NCBI GenBank assembly: GCA_041905405.1
Contig: JAYRLC010000001.1
Location: forward strand, 1 to 64,000
Direction: 5' to 3'
DNA: 64,000 nt
Source of the DNA: RAM1 sp041905405
GTDB taxonomy: Bacteria; Pseudomonadota; Gammaproteobacteria; Burkholderiales; Burkholderiaceae_C
Of the stretch, positions 7,024 to 15,655 are shown one piece after another. The translations under genes and the position numbers were made by a program. The notes under the pieces were generated by a model. It was not told where the DNA came from. It saw only the letters and a program-made list of their open reading frames with translations, and made no database searches. The number at the start of each line of letters is the position of its first letter. Position 1 is the first letter of the stretch.

Positions 7024-8253
7024 ATGAACAAAATCGATAAACGAACCCAGGTCGTGGTGTGGCACCCCTCGCCGCAGCAGGCGCAGCCCTCCGGTGCAAC
7101 CCGTTCTCCCCGCGCTGTCCAGCCCGCTCCGTCAAGGCTGACGCGCTCGCTGCACCGGCCCATCGAATGGCTGCGCAAGAAGCTGCAGCCCGAGCCCCGC
7201 AATACCTCTTTTGATGCTGTGTTCGGCACCGACATCTCCAGCACCATCGGGCAATACCTGGGGCAAGGCGCCGAAGGGGACCGCGCGGGCTGGAGGCATG
7301 CCGCATTGACGGGCAGGGCGCCTTCGTCCGGCGTACCGGAGCTGCCGCTGGGTGAATCGAAGGTGCCAACAGGGGCAGATTTTCTTCTGCCGGTGTCCGA
7401 TCCTGCCTCGCGGGCGGGCCTGGGGCAACTGGTGTTTCTGAAGGACACGCAAAACAACTCTTCGGCCGGCCGGTCGCTGGGCTGGGGTCAGGAGCCTGAA
7501 CGTCCCACCTCGTGGACCGCGCCGTTAGGGCGCTCCGCCCCTTACAGACCCGTGGAGGTCTCCATCGCGATCCGTGGGCAGGGCCCACTGGACGTCAGCC
7601 CGGACCTGCTGCGCCGCTGGGATGACGGGGTCACGATGGAAGTGCGCCTGGGAGGGCGCCATGCGGACGGCGCGGTGTTCAGGAGCCAGGGCACGGGCCG
7701 CGCGCGCAAGCCTGTCCGCCTGAGTGAAGCGCAACTATTGGACGGCGTTGCCAGGCACCGCAGCGTGCTCGTGAAGCTGAGTCCGCAGTCGGCGCCGACC
7801 ATGGTGGTGCTGCAGGGCCGCCAGTCCAATGGCGACTGGATAGTCCGCCGGCCCACAAGCGATGGTGGTCGCGCAAAAACGGGCCGGGTGTGGGACGTGT
7901 TGCAGCTGCCACCGGACACTGTCCTGTGGACGAATCCGTACGACAACGTGGACCGCGCCGAGCATCCCAACCGCTGGCATCTGGCCGAGCCCGGCGACAC
8001 CTTGTTTGTGGGCGGGTATGCCGTGGAGTGTGTGAGGGTGCACGAGCCGCATTCCCGCGGTGCGTTGCCCGAGCGGCTGGATGTGTTTTGTCCCGCGTCG
8101 CAGGGAGACGATGCGCACGCGCGGCTGGCGCAGCGGGCCAAAGCGGTCGCCAAGGTGCCCGCGGACGGCCCGGCCGGCAAAGAGGCCACGCCCGGGTGCA
8201 TCTACACCCTGGAGATCTCCGTGCGCACGGGTGTGCGGCTGGTGCGCGACTGA
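7024..8253 (+). CDS. Unknown 409-residue protein
   Basis: I do not recognise this protein. It starts MNKIDKRTQVVVWHP and lacks a signal peptide or membrane segment. The first 190 residues are rich in Pro, Ser, Gly and Arg and look disordered. The C-terminal half is more structured (RPVEVSIAIRGQGPLDVSP, MVVLQGRQSNGDWIVRRP, DTLFVGGYAVECVRVHEP, CIYTLEISVRTGVRLV). A disordered N-terminus on an orphan gene would suit a secreted effector, but no secretion genes or promoter box support this. No good RBS is visible at the chosen ATG. The 228-bp gap before it holds no other gene. It converges on the aldehyde dehydrogenase gene with 3 bases between stops. Confidence 0.65.
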   Translation: MNKIDKRTQVVVWHPSPQQAQPSGATRSPRAVQPAPSRLTRSLHRPIEWLRKKLQPEPRNTSFDAVFGTDISSTIGQYLGQGAEGDRAGWRHAALTGRAPSSGVPELPLGESKVPTGADFLLPVSDPASRAGLGQLVFLKDTQNNSSAGRSLGWGQEPERPTSWTAPLGRSAPYRPVEVSIAIRGQGPLDVSPDLLRRWDDGVTMEVRLGGRHADGAVFRSQGTGRARKPVRLSEAQLLDGVARHRSVLVKLSPQSAPTMVVLQGRQSNGDWIVRRPTSDGGRAKTGRVWDVLQLPPDTVLWTNPYDNVDRAEHPNRWHLAEPGDTLFVGGYAVECVRVHEPHSRGALPERLDVFCPASQGDDAHARLAQRAKAVAKVPADGPAGKEATPGCIYTLEISVRTGVRLVRD

Positions 8254-8256
8254 TGC

Positions 8257-9687
8257 CTACAGCAGCCGCCGCACGAGCCCCATCACCTGCGCAAACCGCT
8301 TGCCATACGGCGGGTAGAACAGGTCGCCGCGCGCCCAGCGCGACTGGTTGAGCACGGGCTTTTGCTGCGACAGCCGCAGAAAGCCCGCTTCGCCGTGGTA
8401 GCTGCCCCAGCCGCTGTCGCCCACACCGCCAAAGGGCAGGTTCTCGTGGGCGATGTGCATGAGCGTGTCGTTCACCGTCACGCCGCCGCTCACGGTGGCG
8501 GCCAGCACGCGGTCGCGCGCGGCGGTGTCGGTGCCGAACCAGTACAGCGCCAGCGGCCGCGGCTGGGCGTTGATGTGTTCTATGGCCTGCTCGGCCGTGT
8601 CGCAGGGCAGCACCGGCAGCACGGGGCCAAAGATTTCCTCGCGCATGAGGCGGCTGGCCGGCGGCGGGTCGAACACCAGCACCGGCGCCATCTGGCGCTG
8701 CGCGGCGTTGCCTGCGTCGGGCGCGGCGGACTGCACGCGCGCGCCACCGTCCACTGCCTCGGCTACCAGCGCCTGCAGCCTTTCATGGTGGCGTTCGCTG
8801 ATGATGGCCGCATAGTCGCCATTGCCAGCGATGGTGGGGAACAGCCGCGCGACGGCGCGCGCATACGCGTCGGCAAAGGCGGCTTCGCGCCCGCGCGGCA
8901 GCAGCACGTAGTCGGGTGCAATGCAGGTCTGCCCGGCGTTCAGCAGCTTGCCATGCGCGATCTTCACGGCCGCGTCTTCCAGGTTGCACGACGCGTCCAC
9001 GATGCAGGGCGACTTGCCGCCCAGCTCCAGCGTGGTGGGGGTCAGGTTGGCGGCCGCGGCCTGCGCGACCTTGCGGCCCACGGCGGTGGAGCCCGTAAAG
9101 AACAGGTGATCAAAGGGCAGGGCGGCAAAGGCCGCGGCCAGCTCGCCGTCGCCCTGCACCACGCAGACTTCGTCGGCGGAGAAAGCCTGGTGCAGCAGCC
9201 CGGCCAGCAGGGCCGACGTGCGCGGCGTGAGCTCGCTGGGCTTGAGCATCACGCGGTTGCCCGCGGCCAGCGCCGTGATCAGCGGGCCGATGGACAGTTG
9301 CAGCGGGTAGTTCCACGGGGATATGACACCCACCACGCCCAGCGGCTGGCGCTGCAGCCAGGCGCGGGCGGGCAGCAGGTAGATCGGAGTGCGCACGCGC
9401 TGCGGCTTCATCCAGCGGGCCAGGTGGCGCAGCGTGTGCGACAGCAGCGCGCGCAGCACGAAGATGTCGGCCACTTCGGTGAGCTGTTCAGACCGCACGC
9501 CGAAGTCGTCCTTCACGGCCTGGGCCAGCGCGGGGCCGTGGTCGTCCAGCAGGGCGCGGATGCGCTGCAGCCGCTCGCGCCGCAGCGCGATGGGCACGTC
9601 CACCTGCGCGCGGCTGGCGGCGTACTGGGCGTCGAACAGGGGGCGCAGACGAATGGCGTCGGGAGTGTCGGAGTTCATGCGCGCCAT
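8257..9687 (-). CDS. Coniferyl-aldehyde-type aldehyde dehydrogenase
   Basis: This NAD(P)-dependent enzyme oxidises aromatic or long-chain aldehydes to acids. Family motifs are clear: VVGVISPWNYPLQL (cofactor binding), FFTGSTAVGRKVA, the general base Glu in TTLELGGKSP, and the nucleophilic Cys in NAGQTCIAPDYVLLP. The 476-residue length and the C-terminal hydrophobic/basic tail (YPPYGKRFAQVMGLVRRLL) match coniferyl aldehyde dehydrogenases and fatty-aldehyde dehydrogenases rather than betaine-type enzymes. Two ATGs (9687 and 9678) are possible and neither has a strong RBS. It is not in an obvious operon, so the physiological aldehyde is unknown. Confidence 0.85.
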   Translation of the reverse strand: MARMNSDTPDAIRLRPLFDAQYAASRAQVDVPIALRRERLQRIRALLDDHGPALAQAVKDDFGVRSEQLTEVADIFVLRALLSHTLRHLARWMKPQRVRTPIYLLPARAWLQRQPLGVVGVISPWNYPLQLSIGPLITALAAGNRVMLKPSELTPRTSALLAGLLHQAFSADEVCVVQGDGELAAAFAALPFDHLFFTGSTAVGRKVAQAAAANLTPTTLELGGKSPCIVDASCNLEDAAVKIAHGKLLNAGQTCIAPDYVLLPRGREAAFADAYARAVARLFPTIAGNGDYAAIISERHHERLQALVAEAVDGGARVQSAAPDAGNAAQRQMAPVLVFDPPPASRLMREEIFGPVLPVLPCDTAEQAIEHINAQPRPLALYWFGTDTAARDRVLAATVSGGVTVNDTLMHIAHENLPFGGVGDSGWGSYHGEAGFLRLSQQKPVLNQSRWARGDLFYPPYGKRFAQVMGLVRRLL

Positions 9688-9779
9688 GATAGGCCGCGGG
9701 TTGTGGCCGGGGCAGGGCGGCGCTCTCTAATCGGGCTGCGGGTTAACACCGACCGCCGGCCGTGCGACACTGCGCCGCC

Positions 9780-10436
9780 ATGACCCATGCCAGCGCAGAC
9801 ATGCAGGCTTACTACGCGGCGCGCGCCTCGTATTACGACGCCGTGTACCTCAAGCCCGAGCGGCAGGCCGATATCGCCTTCCTGTCGGACCATCTGCCGG
9901 CGCGCCTGTGCGGCCGCCGTGTGCTGGAGGTGGCCTGCGGCACCGGCTACTGGACGCAGCACATCGCGCCGCGCGCGGCCGCCATGACGGCAACCGACGG
10001 CACGGCCGAACCGCTGGACTTCGCGCGCCAGCGGCCCGGTGCCGACCGGGTGATCTTCCGCCAGGTGGATGCCTATGCGCTGCCAACGGACCTGGGCACG
10101 TTCGACGCGGCGTTCGCGGGGCTGTGGCTGTCGCACGTGCCGGTGCAGGCGCGTACGGCCTTTCTGCAGGGGCTGCACGCGCGGCTGGCGCCGGGCGCGC
10201 GCGTGCTGTTCATCGACAACAACGAAGTGCAGCTGCGCGACTTCCCCATCGCCGAAACCGACGCGCACGGCAACACGTACCAGCACCGCACGCTGCGCGA
10301 CGGCTCGGTCCATCGCGTGCTGAAGAACTTTCCGCAGGAAGCCGAACTGCGCGAATTGCTCGCACCCAAGGCCCGCGATGTGCGCTGGCAGAACCTGCAG
10401 AACTTCTGGCTGCTGGAATACGAGCTGCCCGGCTGA
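9780..10436 (+). CDS. Class I SAM-dependent methyltransferase
   Basis: The 218-residue protein has the nucleotide-binding motif I RRVLEVACGTGYWTQHIA, motif II with the acidic residue MTATDGTAEPL, and motif post-I FDAAFAGLWLSHVP. It probably transfers a methyl group to a small molecule. FIDNNEVQLRDFPIAET is characteristic of a group of uncharacterised proteobacterial enzymes. It is transcribed away from the aldehyde dehydrogenase gene, with about 90 bases between the starts, and converges on a hydrolase gene. The substrate cannot be told from sequence. Confidence 0.8.
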   Translation: MTHASADMQAYYAARASYYDAVYLKPERQADIAFLSDHLPARLCGRRVLEVACGTGYWTQHIAPRAAAMTATDGTAEPLDFARQRPGADRVIFRQVDAYALPTDLGTFDAAFAGLWLSHVPVQARTAFLQGLHARLAPGARVLFIDNNEVQLRDFPIAETDAHGNTYQHRTLRDGSVHRVLKNFPQEAELRELLAPKARDVRWQNLQNFWLLEYELPG

Positions 10437-10456
10437 CCCGGCCCGCGTGAACAGGG

Positions 10457-11272
10457 CTACGCCAGGAACGCCTTGATCGCAGCCAGCGTCTCTTCGGGCG
10501 TTTCGGTCATCTGGTGGTGGCCGCCGGGCACGTAGGTGACCTTCACGGTCTTGCCGGCCGCCTGCGCCCTGGCCACGAGCGGCTGCGCGGCCTTGGGCAG
10601 CGTCATCTGGTCGGCGGCGCCCAGCAGGAACAGCACGGGGCAGGTGAGCTGCGTCACGGCGTTTTCGGCGTTGGCATAGCTGTCGCAGGCCTTGAAGCCG
10701 CGGTGAAACACGTTCACGCGCGGGTTGCTGGCCAGCACGCGCCGGTTCAGCGCCGTGCTGGCGCCCCAGACCCAGGTGCCCGGCCCCAGCGCGGACGGCG
10801 GCGGCGCCAGCGTGCTGCGGCTGAACACGTTGATCATGTGGATGGCCTTGTCCGGCTCGTTCAGCGACGCGTCCAGCAGGGCGGGCGACACTTTCATGGG
10901 GGCCGCCGTGCCCACCAGCACCAGGTGGCTCACGCGGTCCTTCAGCAGGGCTGCCGCTTCCAGCGCGATCAGCGAACCCCAGCTGTGGCCGATGAGCGCG
11001 GCGCGCTGCACGCCCGCAGCGTCCAGCAGCGCCGCGACGAAGGCCGCGCCTTCCTCCACGGTGGCGGGCGGCTCGCCCGCGCTGCGGCAGTGGCCCGGCA
11101 GGTCCACGGCCAGCACGTTCCAGCCGTGGTGGGCCAGGTAGCGGCTCTGCAGGATCCAGACGCTGTGGTCGTTGAGCACGCCGTGGATGAACACCACGGT
11201 GGGCCTGGCGGCGTCCAAGGGTTTGCCGCCGGTGTAGCAATAGGTCTGTGCGCCGTTGACTTGCAGGTACAT
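10457..11272 (-). CDS. Alpha/beta hydrolase
   Basis: The 271-residue enzyme has the oxyanion motif VVFIHGVLNDHSVW, the nucleophile elbow GHSWGSLIAL, a probable Asp in LLGAADQMTLP and a His in VPGGHHQM, so the catalytic triad is complete. Likely activities are esterase, lipase or C-C hydrolase; no narrower call is justified. Its start lies 2 bases after the stop of the O-acetylhomoserine sulfhydrylase gene, and the two are probably co-transcribed from the promoter upstream of metY. A link to sulfur metabolism has no direct support. Confidence 0.82.
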   Translation of the reverse strand: MYLQVNGAQTYCYTGGKPLDAARPTVVFIHGVLNDHSVWILQSRYLAHHGWNVLAVDLPGHCRSAGEPPATVEEGAAFVAALLDAAGVQRAALIGHSWGSLIALEAAALLKDRVSHLVLVGTAAPMKVSPALLDASLNEPDKAIHMINVFSRSTLAPPPSALGPGTWVWGASTALNRRVLASNPRVNVFHRGFKACDSYANAENAVTQLTCPVLFLLGAADQMTLPKAAQPLVARAQAAGKTVKVTYVPGGHHQMTETPEETLAAIKAFLA

Positions 11273-11274
11273 GG

Positions 11275-12585
11275 TCAGGCTCCTGCTTTCTCGGCGGCCT
11301 TGAGCGCGCGCTTCAGGTCGTCGATCAGGTCGTCGGGGTCTTCCAGCCCGATGGACAGGCGGATGGTGCCCTGCGTGATGCCGGCGTTCACCAGCGCCTC
11401 GTCGCTCATGCGGAAATGCGTGGTGCTGGCCGGGTGGATTACCAGCGAACGGCAGTCGCCCACGTTGGCCAGGTGGCTGAAGACCTTGAGCGTTTCGATG
11501 AACTTCTTGCCCTGCTCGCGGTTGCCCTTGATGTCAAAGCTGAACACGCTGCCCGCGCCTTTGGGCAGCAGCTTTTGCGCGAGCGCGTGGCTGGGGTGCG
11601 ATTCGAGCAGCGGGTGCCCCACGCGCGCGACCGACGGCTGCGCGGCCAGAAATTCAACGACCTTGCGCGTGTTGCTCATGTGGCGGTCCATGCGCAGCGG
11701 CAGGGTTTCGATGCCCTGCAGGATCAGCCAGGCGGTGTGCGGGCTCATGCTGGCGCCAAAGTCGCGCAGCCCCTCACGCCGCGCGCGCAGCAGGAACGCG
11801 CCAACGGTAGATTCCTCGCTGAACACCATGTTGTGAAAGCCGTCGTAGGGCTGGGTCAGCTCGGCAAAGCGGCCGTGGGTGGCCGGGCCTTCCCAGTCGA
11901 AGCTGCCGCCGTCCACCACGATGCCGCCGATCACCGTGCCATGCCCCGACAGGAACTTGGTGGCCGAGTGGTAGACCAGGTCGGCCCCCAGCGCCAGCGG
12001 CTGCATGAGGTAAGGGGAGGTAAGCGTGGAGTCCACCAGCAACGGCACGCCGGCCTCGTGCGCGATCGCGCTCACGGTGGGAATGTCCAGCACGTCCAGG
12101 CCGGGGTTGCCCACGGTCTCGCCGAAGAGCAGTTTGGTGTTGGGGCGGATGGCGGCGCGCCAGCCGTCGATGTCGCCCGGTTTGACGAAGGTGGTCTCGA
12201 TGCCGAAGCGGCGCATGGTGTAGTGCAGCAGGTTCTGGCTGCCGCCGTACAGCGCGGTGCTGGCCACGATGTGGCTGCCCGCGCCCATGAGCGTGGCCAC
12301 GGCCAGGTGCAGCGCGGCCTGGCCGCTGGCCGTTGCGATGGCGCCGATGCCGCCTTCCAGCGCGGCCACGCGCTGCTCCAGCACGGCGTTGGTCGGGTTG
12401 CTGATGCGGCTGTACACGTGGCCCGCGCGTTCCAGGTTGAACAGCGCGGCGGCGTGGTCGCTGGACTCGAACACGAACGACGTGGTCAGGTGGATGGGCA
12501 CGGCGCGCGCGCCCGTGGTGGGGTCGGGGGCGGCGCCCGCATGCAGCGCCAGGGTGTCGAAGCCGGGGTCTGAATAGCCGGGCAT
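11275..12585 (-). CDS. metY: O-acetylhomoserine sulfhydrylase
   Basis: This cytoplasmic PLP enzyme of the Cys/Met-metabolism family makes homocysteine from O-acetylhomoserine and sulfide. The N-terminus FDTLALHAGAAPDPTTGARA, the YSRISNPT block, the substrate region GNPGLDVLDIP and the PLP lysine in YHSATKFLSGHGTVIGG are all as expected. The C-terminal RLSIGLEDPDDLIDDL signature is present. The start at 12585 is chosen because GGAG lies just upstream and the product begins MPGYSDPGFDTLALHAG; the frame is open further upstream but without homology. The length of 436 residues matches MetY. The gene is divergent from the CBS-domain gene with about 100 bases between. Confidence 0.92.
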   Translation of the reverse strand: MPGYSDPGFDTLALHAGAAPDPTTGARAVPIHLTTSFVFESSDHAAALFNLERAGHVYSRISNPTNAVLEQRVAALEGGIGAIATASGQAALHLAVATLMGAGSHIVASTALYGGSQNLLHYTMRRFGIETTFVKPGDIDGWRAAIRPNTKLLFGETVGNPGLDVLDIPTVSAIAHEAGVPLLVDSTLTSPYLMQPLALGADLVYHSATKFLSGHGTVIGGIVVDGGSFDWEGPATHGRFAELTQPYDGFHNMVFSEESTVGAFLLRARREGLRDFGASMSPHTAWLILQGIETLPLRMDRHMSNTRKVVEFLAAQPSVARVGHPLLESHPSHALAQKLLPKGAGSVFSFDIKGNREQGKKFIETLKVFSHLANVGDCRSLVIHPASTTHFRMSDEALVNAGITQGTIRLSIGLEDPDDLIDDLKRALKAAEKAGA

Positions 12586-12682
12586 GGGCGTTGTCTCCGT
12601 GTCACTGGGGTGTGGAACAGGCAAAGATTGTGGGCTATATTCATCCGGCGGCCTGTCACATGAGCCGCACGAGGAGAACACC

Positions 12683-13150
12683 ATGAAAGTCAGCGACATC
12701 CTGCGCGTCAAGGGCAACACGCTCTACACCGCCACCCCCGACGAACCCCTGTCCCGCGCCGTGGAAATCATGGCTGAAAAAGACATCGGCTCGCTGGTCG
12801 TCATGGAGCATGGTGACCTGGTGGGCATGCTCACCTTCCGTGAAGTGATCCAGACCGTGGTGCGCAACGGCGGCGCCGTGGGCACGACACTGGTGCGCAA
12901 GGCCATGGACGACGCGCCGCTGACCTGCACCGCCGAAACCGAGCTGGACGAGGTCCGCCGCATGATGCTGGAGCGCCACGCGCGCTACATGCCCGTCATG
13001 GACAAGCGCATGCTCATGGGCGTGATCAGCTTCTACGACGTGGCCAAGGCGGTGGTGGACAGCCAGAACTTCGAGAACAAGATGCTCAAGGCGTACATCC
13101 GCGACTGGCCGGCGGGTGAAGAAGAAACCTCTTCCGCCCCGCGCCTGTAG
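12683..13150 (+). CDS. CBS-domain pair protein
   Basis: The 155-residue protein contains two CBS domains and little else: residues 8-62 (LYTATPDEPLSRAVEIMAEK, GSLVVMEHGDLVGMLTFREV) and 75-130 (APLTCTAETELDEVRRMM, RYMPVMDKRMLMGVISFYDV). CBS pairs bind adenine nucleotides and serve as energy or ligand sensors; stand-alone versions are common in proteobacteria and their partners are usually unknown. The ATG at 12683 has GAGGAG upstream. The gene is monocistronic, with a strong terminator 25 bases after its stop. Confidence 0.88.
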   Translation: MKVSDILRVKGNTLYTATPDEPLSRAVEIMAEKDIGSLVVMEHGDLVGMLTFREVIQTVVRNGGAVGTTLVRKAMDDAPLTCTAETELDEVRRMMLERHARYMPVMDKRMLMGVISFYDVAKAVVDSQNFENKMLKAYIRDWPAGEEETSSAPRL

Positions 13151-13174
13151 ACCCCGTACTTTCCCCAATCCCCC

Positions 13175-13197
13175 GGGCCGCGACAGCGGCCCTTTTT
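13175..13197 (+). terminator. Rho-independent terminator after the CBS gene
   Basis: A perfect 7-bp stem GGGCCGC / GCGGCCC with a GACA loop is followed by TTTTTC. It lies 25 bases downstream of the CBS gene stop. Confidence 0.9.
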
Positions 13198-13213
13198 CAT
13201 GCGTACAATCCAG

Positions 13214-13231
13214 ATTGTTAACGTTAACAAT
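13214..13231. promoter_or_regulatory. 18-bp perfect palindrome, probable LacI-type operator
   Basis: ATTGTTAACGTTAACAAT is a perfect inverted repeat with a central CG, the layout of LacI-family operators. It sits 31 bases upstream of the Bug gene start and probably overlaps its promoter. A LacI-family gene lies at 19188-20201 and is the obvious candidate regulator, which is an inference. Confidence 0.65.
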
Positions 13232-13261
13232 TTTCCAAACACCCCGGACCAGGAGACAAGC

Positions 13262-14218
13262 ATGAAAAAGCTATTTGCCGCCATGGGCTGCGCGCTCGCG
13301 CTGGCTGCCGGCGCCCAGACGTATCCCGACAAGCCCGTGACCCTCGTCGTGCCGTTCCCGCCCGGTGGCTCCACCGACATGGTGGCGCGCGTGCTGGGCC
13401 AGGGCCTGCAGGAGCGGCTGGGCCAGAGCTTCGTGGTGGACAACAAGCCCGGCGCCACCGGCACGCTGGGCGCGGGCCAGGTCAAGCGCGCCGCGCCGGA
13501 CGGCTACACGCTGCTGGTGTCGTCGCTCGGTTCGTTCGTGATCGCGCCGCACCTGTTCAAGGCGACGCCGTATGACGCGACGAAAGACTTCGACTACCTG
13601 AGCGTGCTGGTGCAGGCGCCCAACGTGCTGGTGGCCAGCAGCGCCACGCAGGCCAGGACCCTGGCCGACGTGATCGCGCACATGAAGTCCAAGCCCGGCC
13701 GCGCGAGCTTTGCCAGCTCGGGCAACGGTTCGTCCGACCACCTGTCGGCGGAGCTGTTCTGGCAGCAGGCCGGTGTGGACGGCCTGCACATTCCGTACAA
13801 GGGCGGCGCGCCGGCCGTCAACGACCTGCTGGGCGGCATGGTGGAGTTCTCGTTCCAGAACGTGAACGCCGTGCTGCAGCACATCCGCGCCGGCAAGCTG
13901 CGGGCGATCGCGGTGACGGGGAACAAACGGTCCGCGGTGCTGCCAGACGTACCCACGCTGGAAGAAGGCGGCGTGAAGGACGCCGTGGTCTATTCGTGGC
14001 AGGGCTTTGCCGCGCCCAAGGGGCTGCCTGCGGCCGTCAAGAAGCGCATCAGCGACGCCACCGTGGCCACGTTCCATGACCCGGCGGTGGCCAAGCGCAT
14101 GAGCGACCAGGGCATCGAGGTCGTGGTCAGCACGCCCGAACAGACGACGGCCTACCAGGCAGCGGAGTTCCGCAAGTGGAAGGACCTGATCGAAAAGCGC
14201 AAGATCACCGCTGACTGA
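13262..14218 (+). CDS. Bug/TctC-family periplasmic binding protein, probably for a sugar diacid
   Basis: This is a periplasmic solute-binding protein of the tripartite tricarboxylate transporter type. It has a signal peptide (MKKLFAAMGCALALAAGAQT) and then the Bug hallmarks: YPDKPVTLVVPFPPGGSTD, KPGATGTLGAGQVKRAAPDGYT, LHIPYKGGAPAVNDLLGG and LPDVPTLEEGGV. The mature length of about 300 residues is normal. No tctA/tctB membrane genes lie nearby, which is usual for Bug genes in Burkholderiales. It is followed by glucarate dehydratase 29 bases later, so its ligand is probably glucarate or galactarate. Expression is probably controlled at the palindrome upstream. Confidence 0.88.
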   Translation: MKKLFAAMGCALALAAGAQTYPDKPVTLVVPFPPGGSTDMVARVLGQGLQERLGQSFVVDNKPGATGTLGAGQVKRAAPDGYTLLVSSLGSFVIAPHLFKATPYDATKDFDYLSVLVQAPNVLVASSATQARTLADVIAHMKSKPGRASFASSGNGSSDHLSAELFWQQAGVDGLHIPYKGGAPAVNDLLGGMVEFSFQNVNAVLQHIRAGKLRAIAVTGNKRSAVLPDVPTLEEGGVKDAVVYSWQGFAAPKGLPAAVKKRISDATVATFHDPAVAKRMSDQGIEVVVSTPEQTTAYQAAEFRKWKDLIEKRKITAD

Positions 14219-14247
14219 GTCCCCACTTTTCCCGTACCCCTTCGCCC

Positions 14248-15600
14248 ATGACGAACCCCGCCTCCGAACCGCAACGCAACACCCCTGTCATCACCGGCTT
14301 TCGCGTCATCCCCGTCGCGGGCCGTGACGGCATGCTGCTGAACCTGAGCGGGGCGCACGCGCCGTTCTTCACGCGCAACCTCGTCGTGCTGACCGACAAC
14401 AGCGGTCGCCAGGGCGTGGGCGAAGTGCCCGGCGGCGAGAAGATCCGCCAGACGCTGGAGGACGCGCGCGAACTCATCGTGGGCCAGCCGGTGGGCAAAC
14501 ACCACGCCATCCTGAACAGCATGCGCCGCGCGTTCGCCGACCGCGACAGCGGCGGGCGTGGGCAGCAGACCTTTGACCTGCGCGTGGCGATCCATGCCGT
14601 GACGGCGGTCGAATCGGCGCTGCTGGATCTGCTGGGCCAATTCCTGAACGTGCCGGTGGCGGCGCTGCTGGGCGAAGGGCAGCAGCGCGACGCAGTGCAG
14701 ATGCTGGGGTATCTGTTCTTTGTGGGTGACAGCAAGAAGACCACGCTGCCATACCACAGCGAACCCGATGCGGCTGACGACTGGTGCCGCCTGCGCCATG
14801 AAGAGGCGGTGACGCCCGAGTCCATCGTTCGATTGGCCGAAGCCGCGCAGGCGCGCTACGGCTTCCAGGACTTCAAGCTCAAGGGCGGCGCGCTGCGCGG
14901 CGAGGACGAGGTGGAAGCCATCCGCGCCTTGCACGACCGCTTTCCGCAGGCGCGCGTCACGCTGGACCCCAACGGCGGCTGGCTGCTGAAGGACGCGATC
15001 CGCCTGCTGCGCGACCTGCACGGCGTGCTGGCCTATGCCGAGGATCCCTGCGGCGGCGAAGGCGTGTATTCGGGCCGCGAGGTCATGGCCGAGTTCCGCC
15101 GCGCCACCGGCCTGCCCACGGCCACCAACATGGTCGCGACGGACTGGCGCGAGATGGCGCATGCGCTGTCGCTGCAGTCGGTGGACATCCCGCTGGCCGA
15201 CCCGCATTTCTGGACCATGGCCGGCTCGGTGCGCGTTGCGCAGCTGTGCCAGGCCTTCGGCCTGACCTGGGGCTCGCATTCCAACAACCACTTCGACATT
15301 TCGCTGGCCATGTTCACGCAGGTGGGCGCGGCCGCGCCGGGCCGCGTGACGGCGCTGGACACCCACTGGATCTGGCAGGACGGCCAGCGGCTGACGAAAG
15401 AGCCGCTGCGCATTGAAGGCGGCTACGTGCGCGTGCCCGAGCGTCCGGGCCTGGGCGTGGAGCTGGACATGGTGGAAGTGGAAAAGGCCCACGCGCTGTA
15501 CAACCAGCACGGCCTGGGCGCGCGCGACGACGCGATCGCCATGCAGTTTCTGATTCCGGGCTGGAAGTTCGATCCGAAGCGGCCGGCGCTGGTGCGGTAA
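14248..15600 (+). CDS. gudD: Glucarate dehydratase
   Basis: This enolase-superfamily enzyme dehydrates D-glucarate (and L-idarate) to 5-keto-4-deoxyglucarate. The N-terminal capping domain contains TRNLVVLTDNSGRQGVGEVPGG. The barrel has the catalytic KLKGG lysine motif, metal ligands in TLDPNGGW and EDPCGGEGVYSG, TNMVATDW, and the catalytic His region HSNNHFDISLAMF. The length of 450 residues is that of GudD. The downstream aldolase (garL/kdgD type) of the pathway is not adjacent, although an HpcH/HpaI aldolase lies 2 kb on. The gene is co-directional with the Bug gene, and the two likely form one operon for glucarate uptake and use. Confidence 0.92.
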   Translation: MTNPASEPQRNTPVITGFRVIPVAGRDGMLLNLSGAHAPFFTRNLVVLTDNSGRQGVGEVPGGEKIRQTLEDARELIVGQPVGKHHAILNSMRRAFADRDSGGRGQQTFDLRVAIHAVTAVESALLDLLGQFLNVPVAALLGEGQQRDAVQMLGYLFFVGDSKKTTLPYHSEPDAADDWCRLRHEEAVTPESIVRLAEAAQARYGFQDFKLKGGALRGEDEVEAIRALHDRFPQARVTLDPNGGWLLKDAIRLLRDLHGVLAYAEDPCGGEGVYSGREVMAEFRRATGLPTATNMVATDWREMAHALSLQSVDIPLADPHFWTMAGSVRVAQLCQAFGLTWGSHSNNHFDISLAMFTQVGAAAPGRVTALDTHWIWQDGQRLTKEPLRIEGGYVRVPERPGLGVELDMVEVEKAHALYNQHGLGARDDAIAMQFLIPGWKFDPKRPALVR

Positions 15601-15655
15601 TGCCTTCGCACATTGCCCCCTCTGCGGGAGGGGAGGCCGGCCTGCAGTGCTCGTG

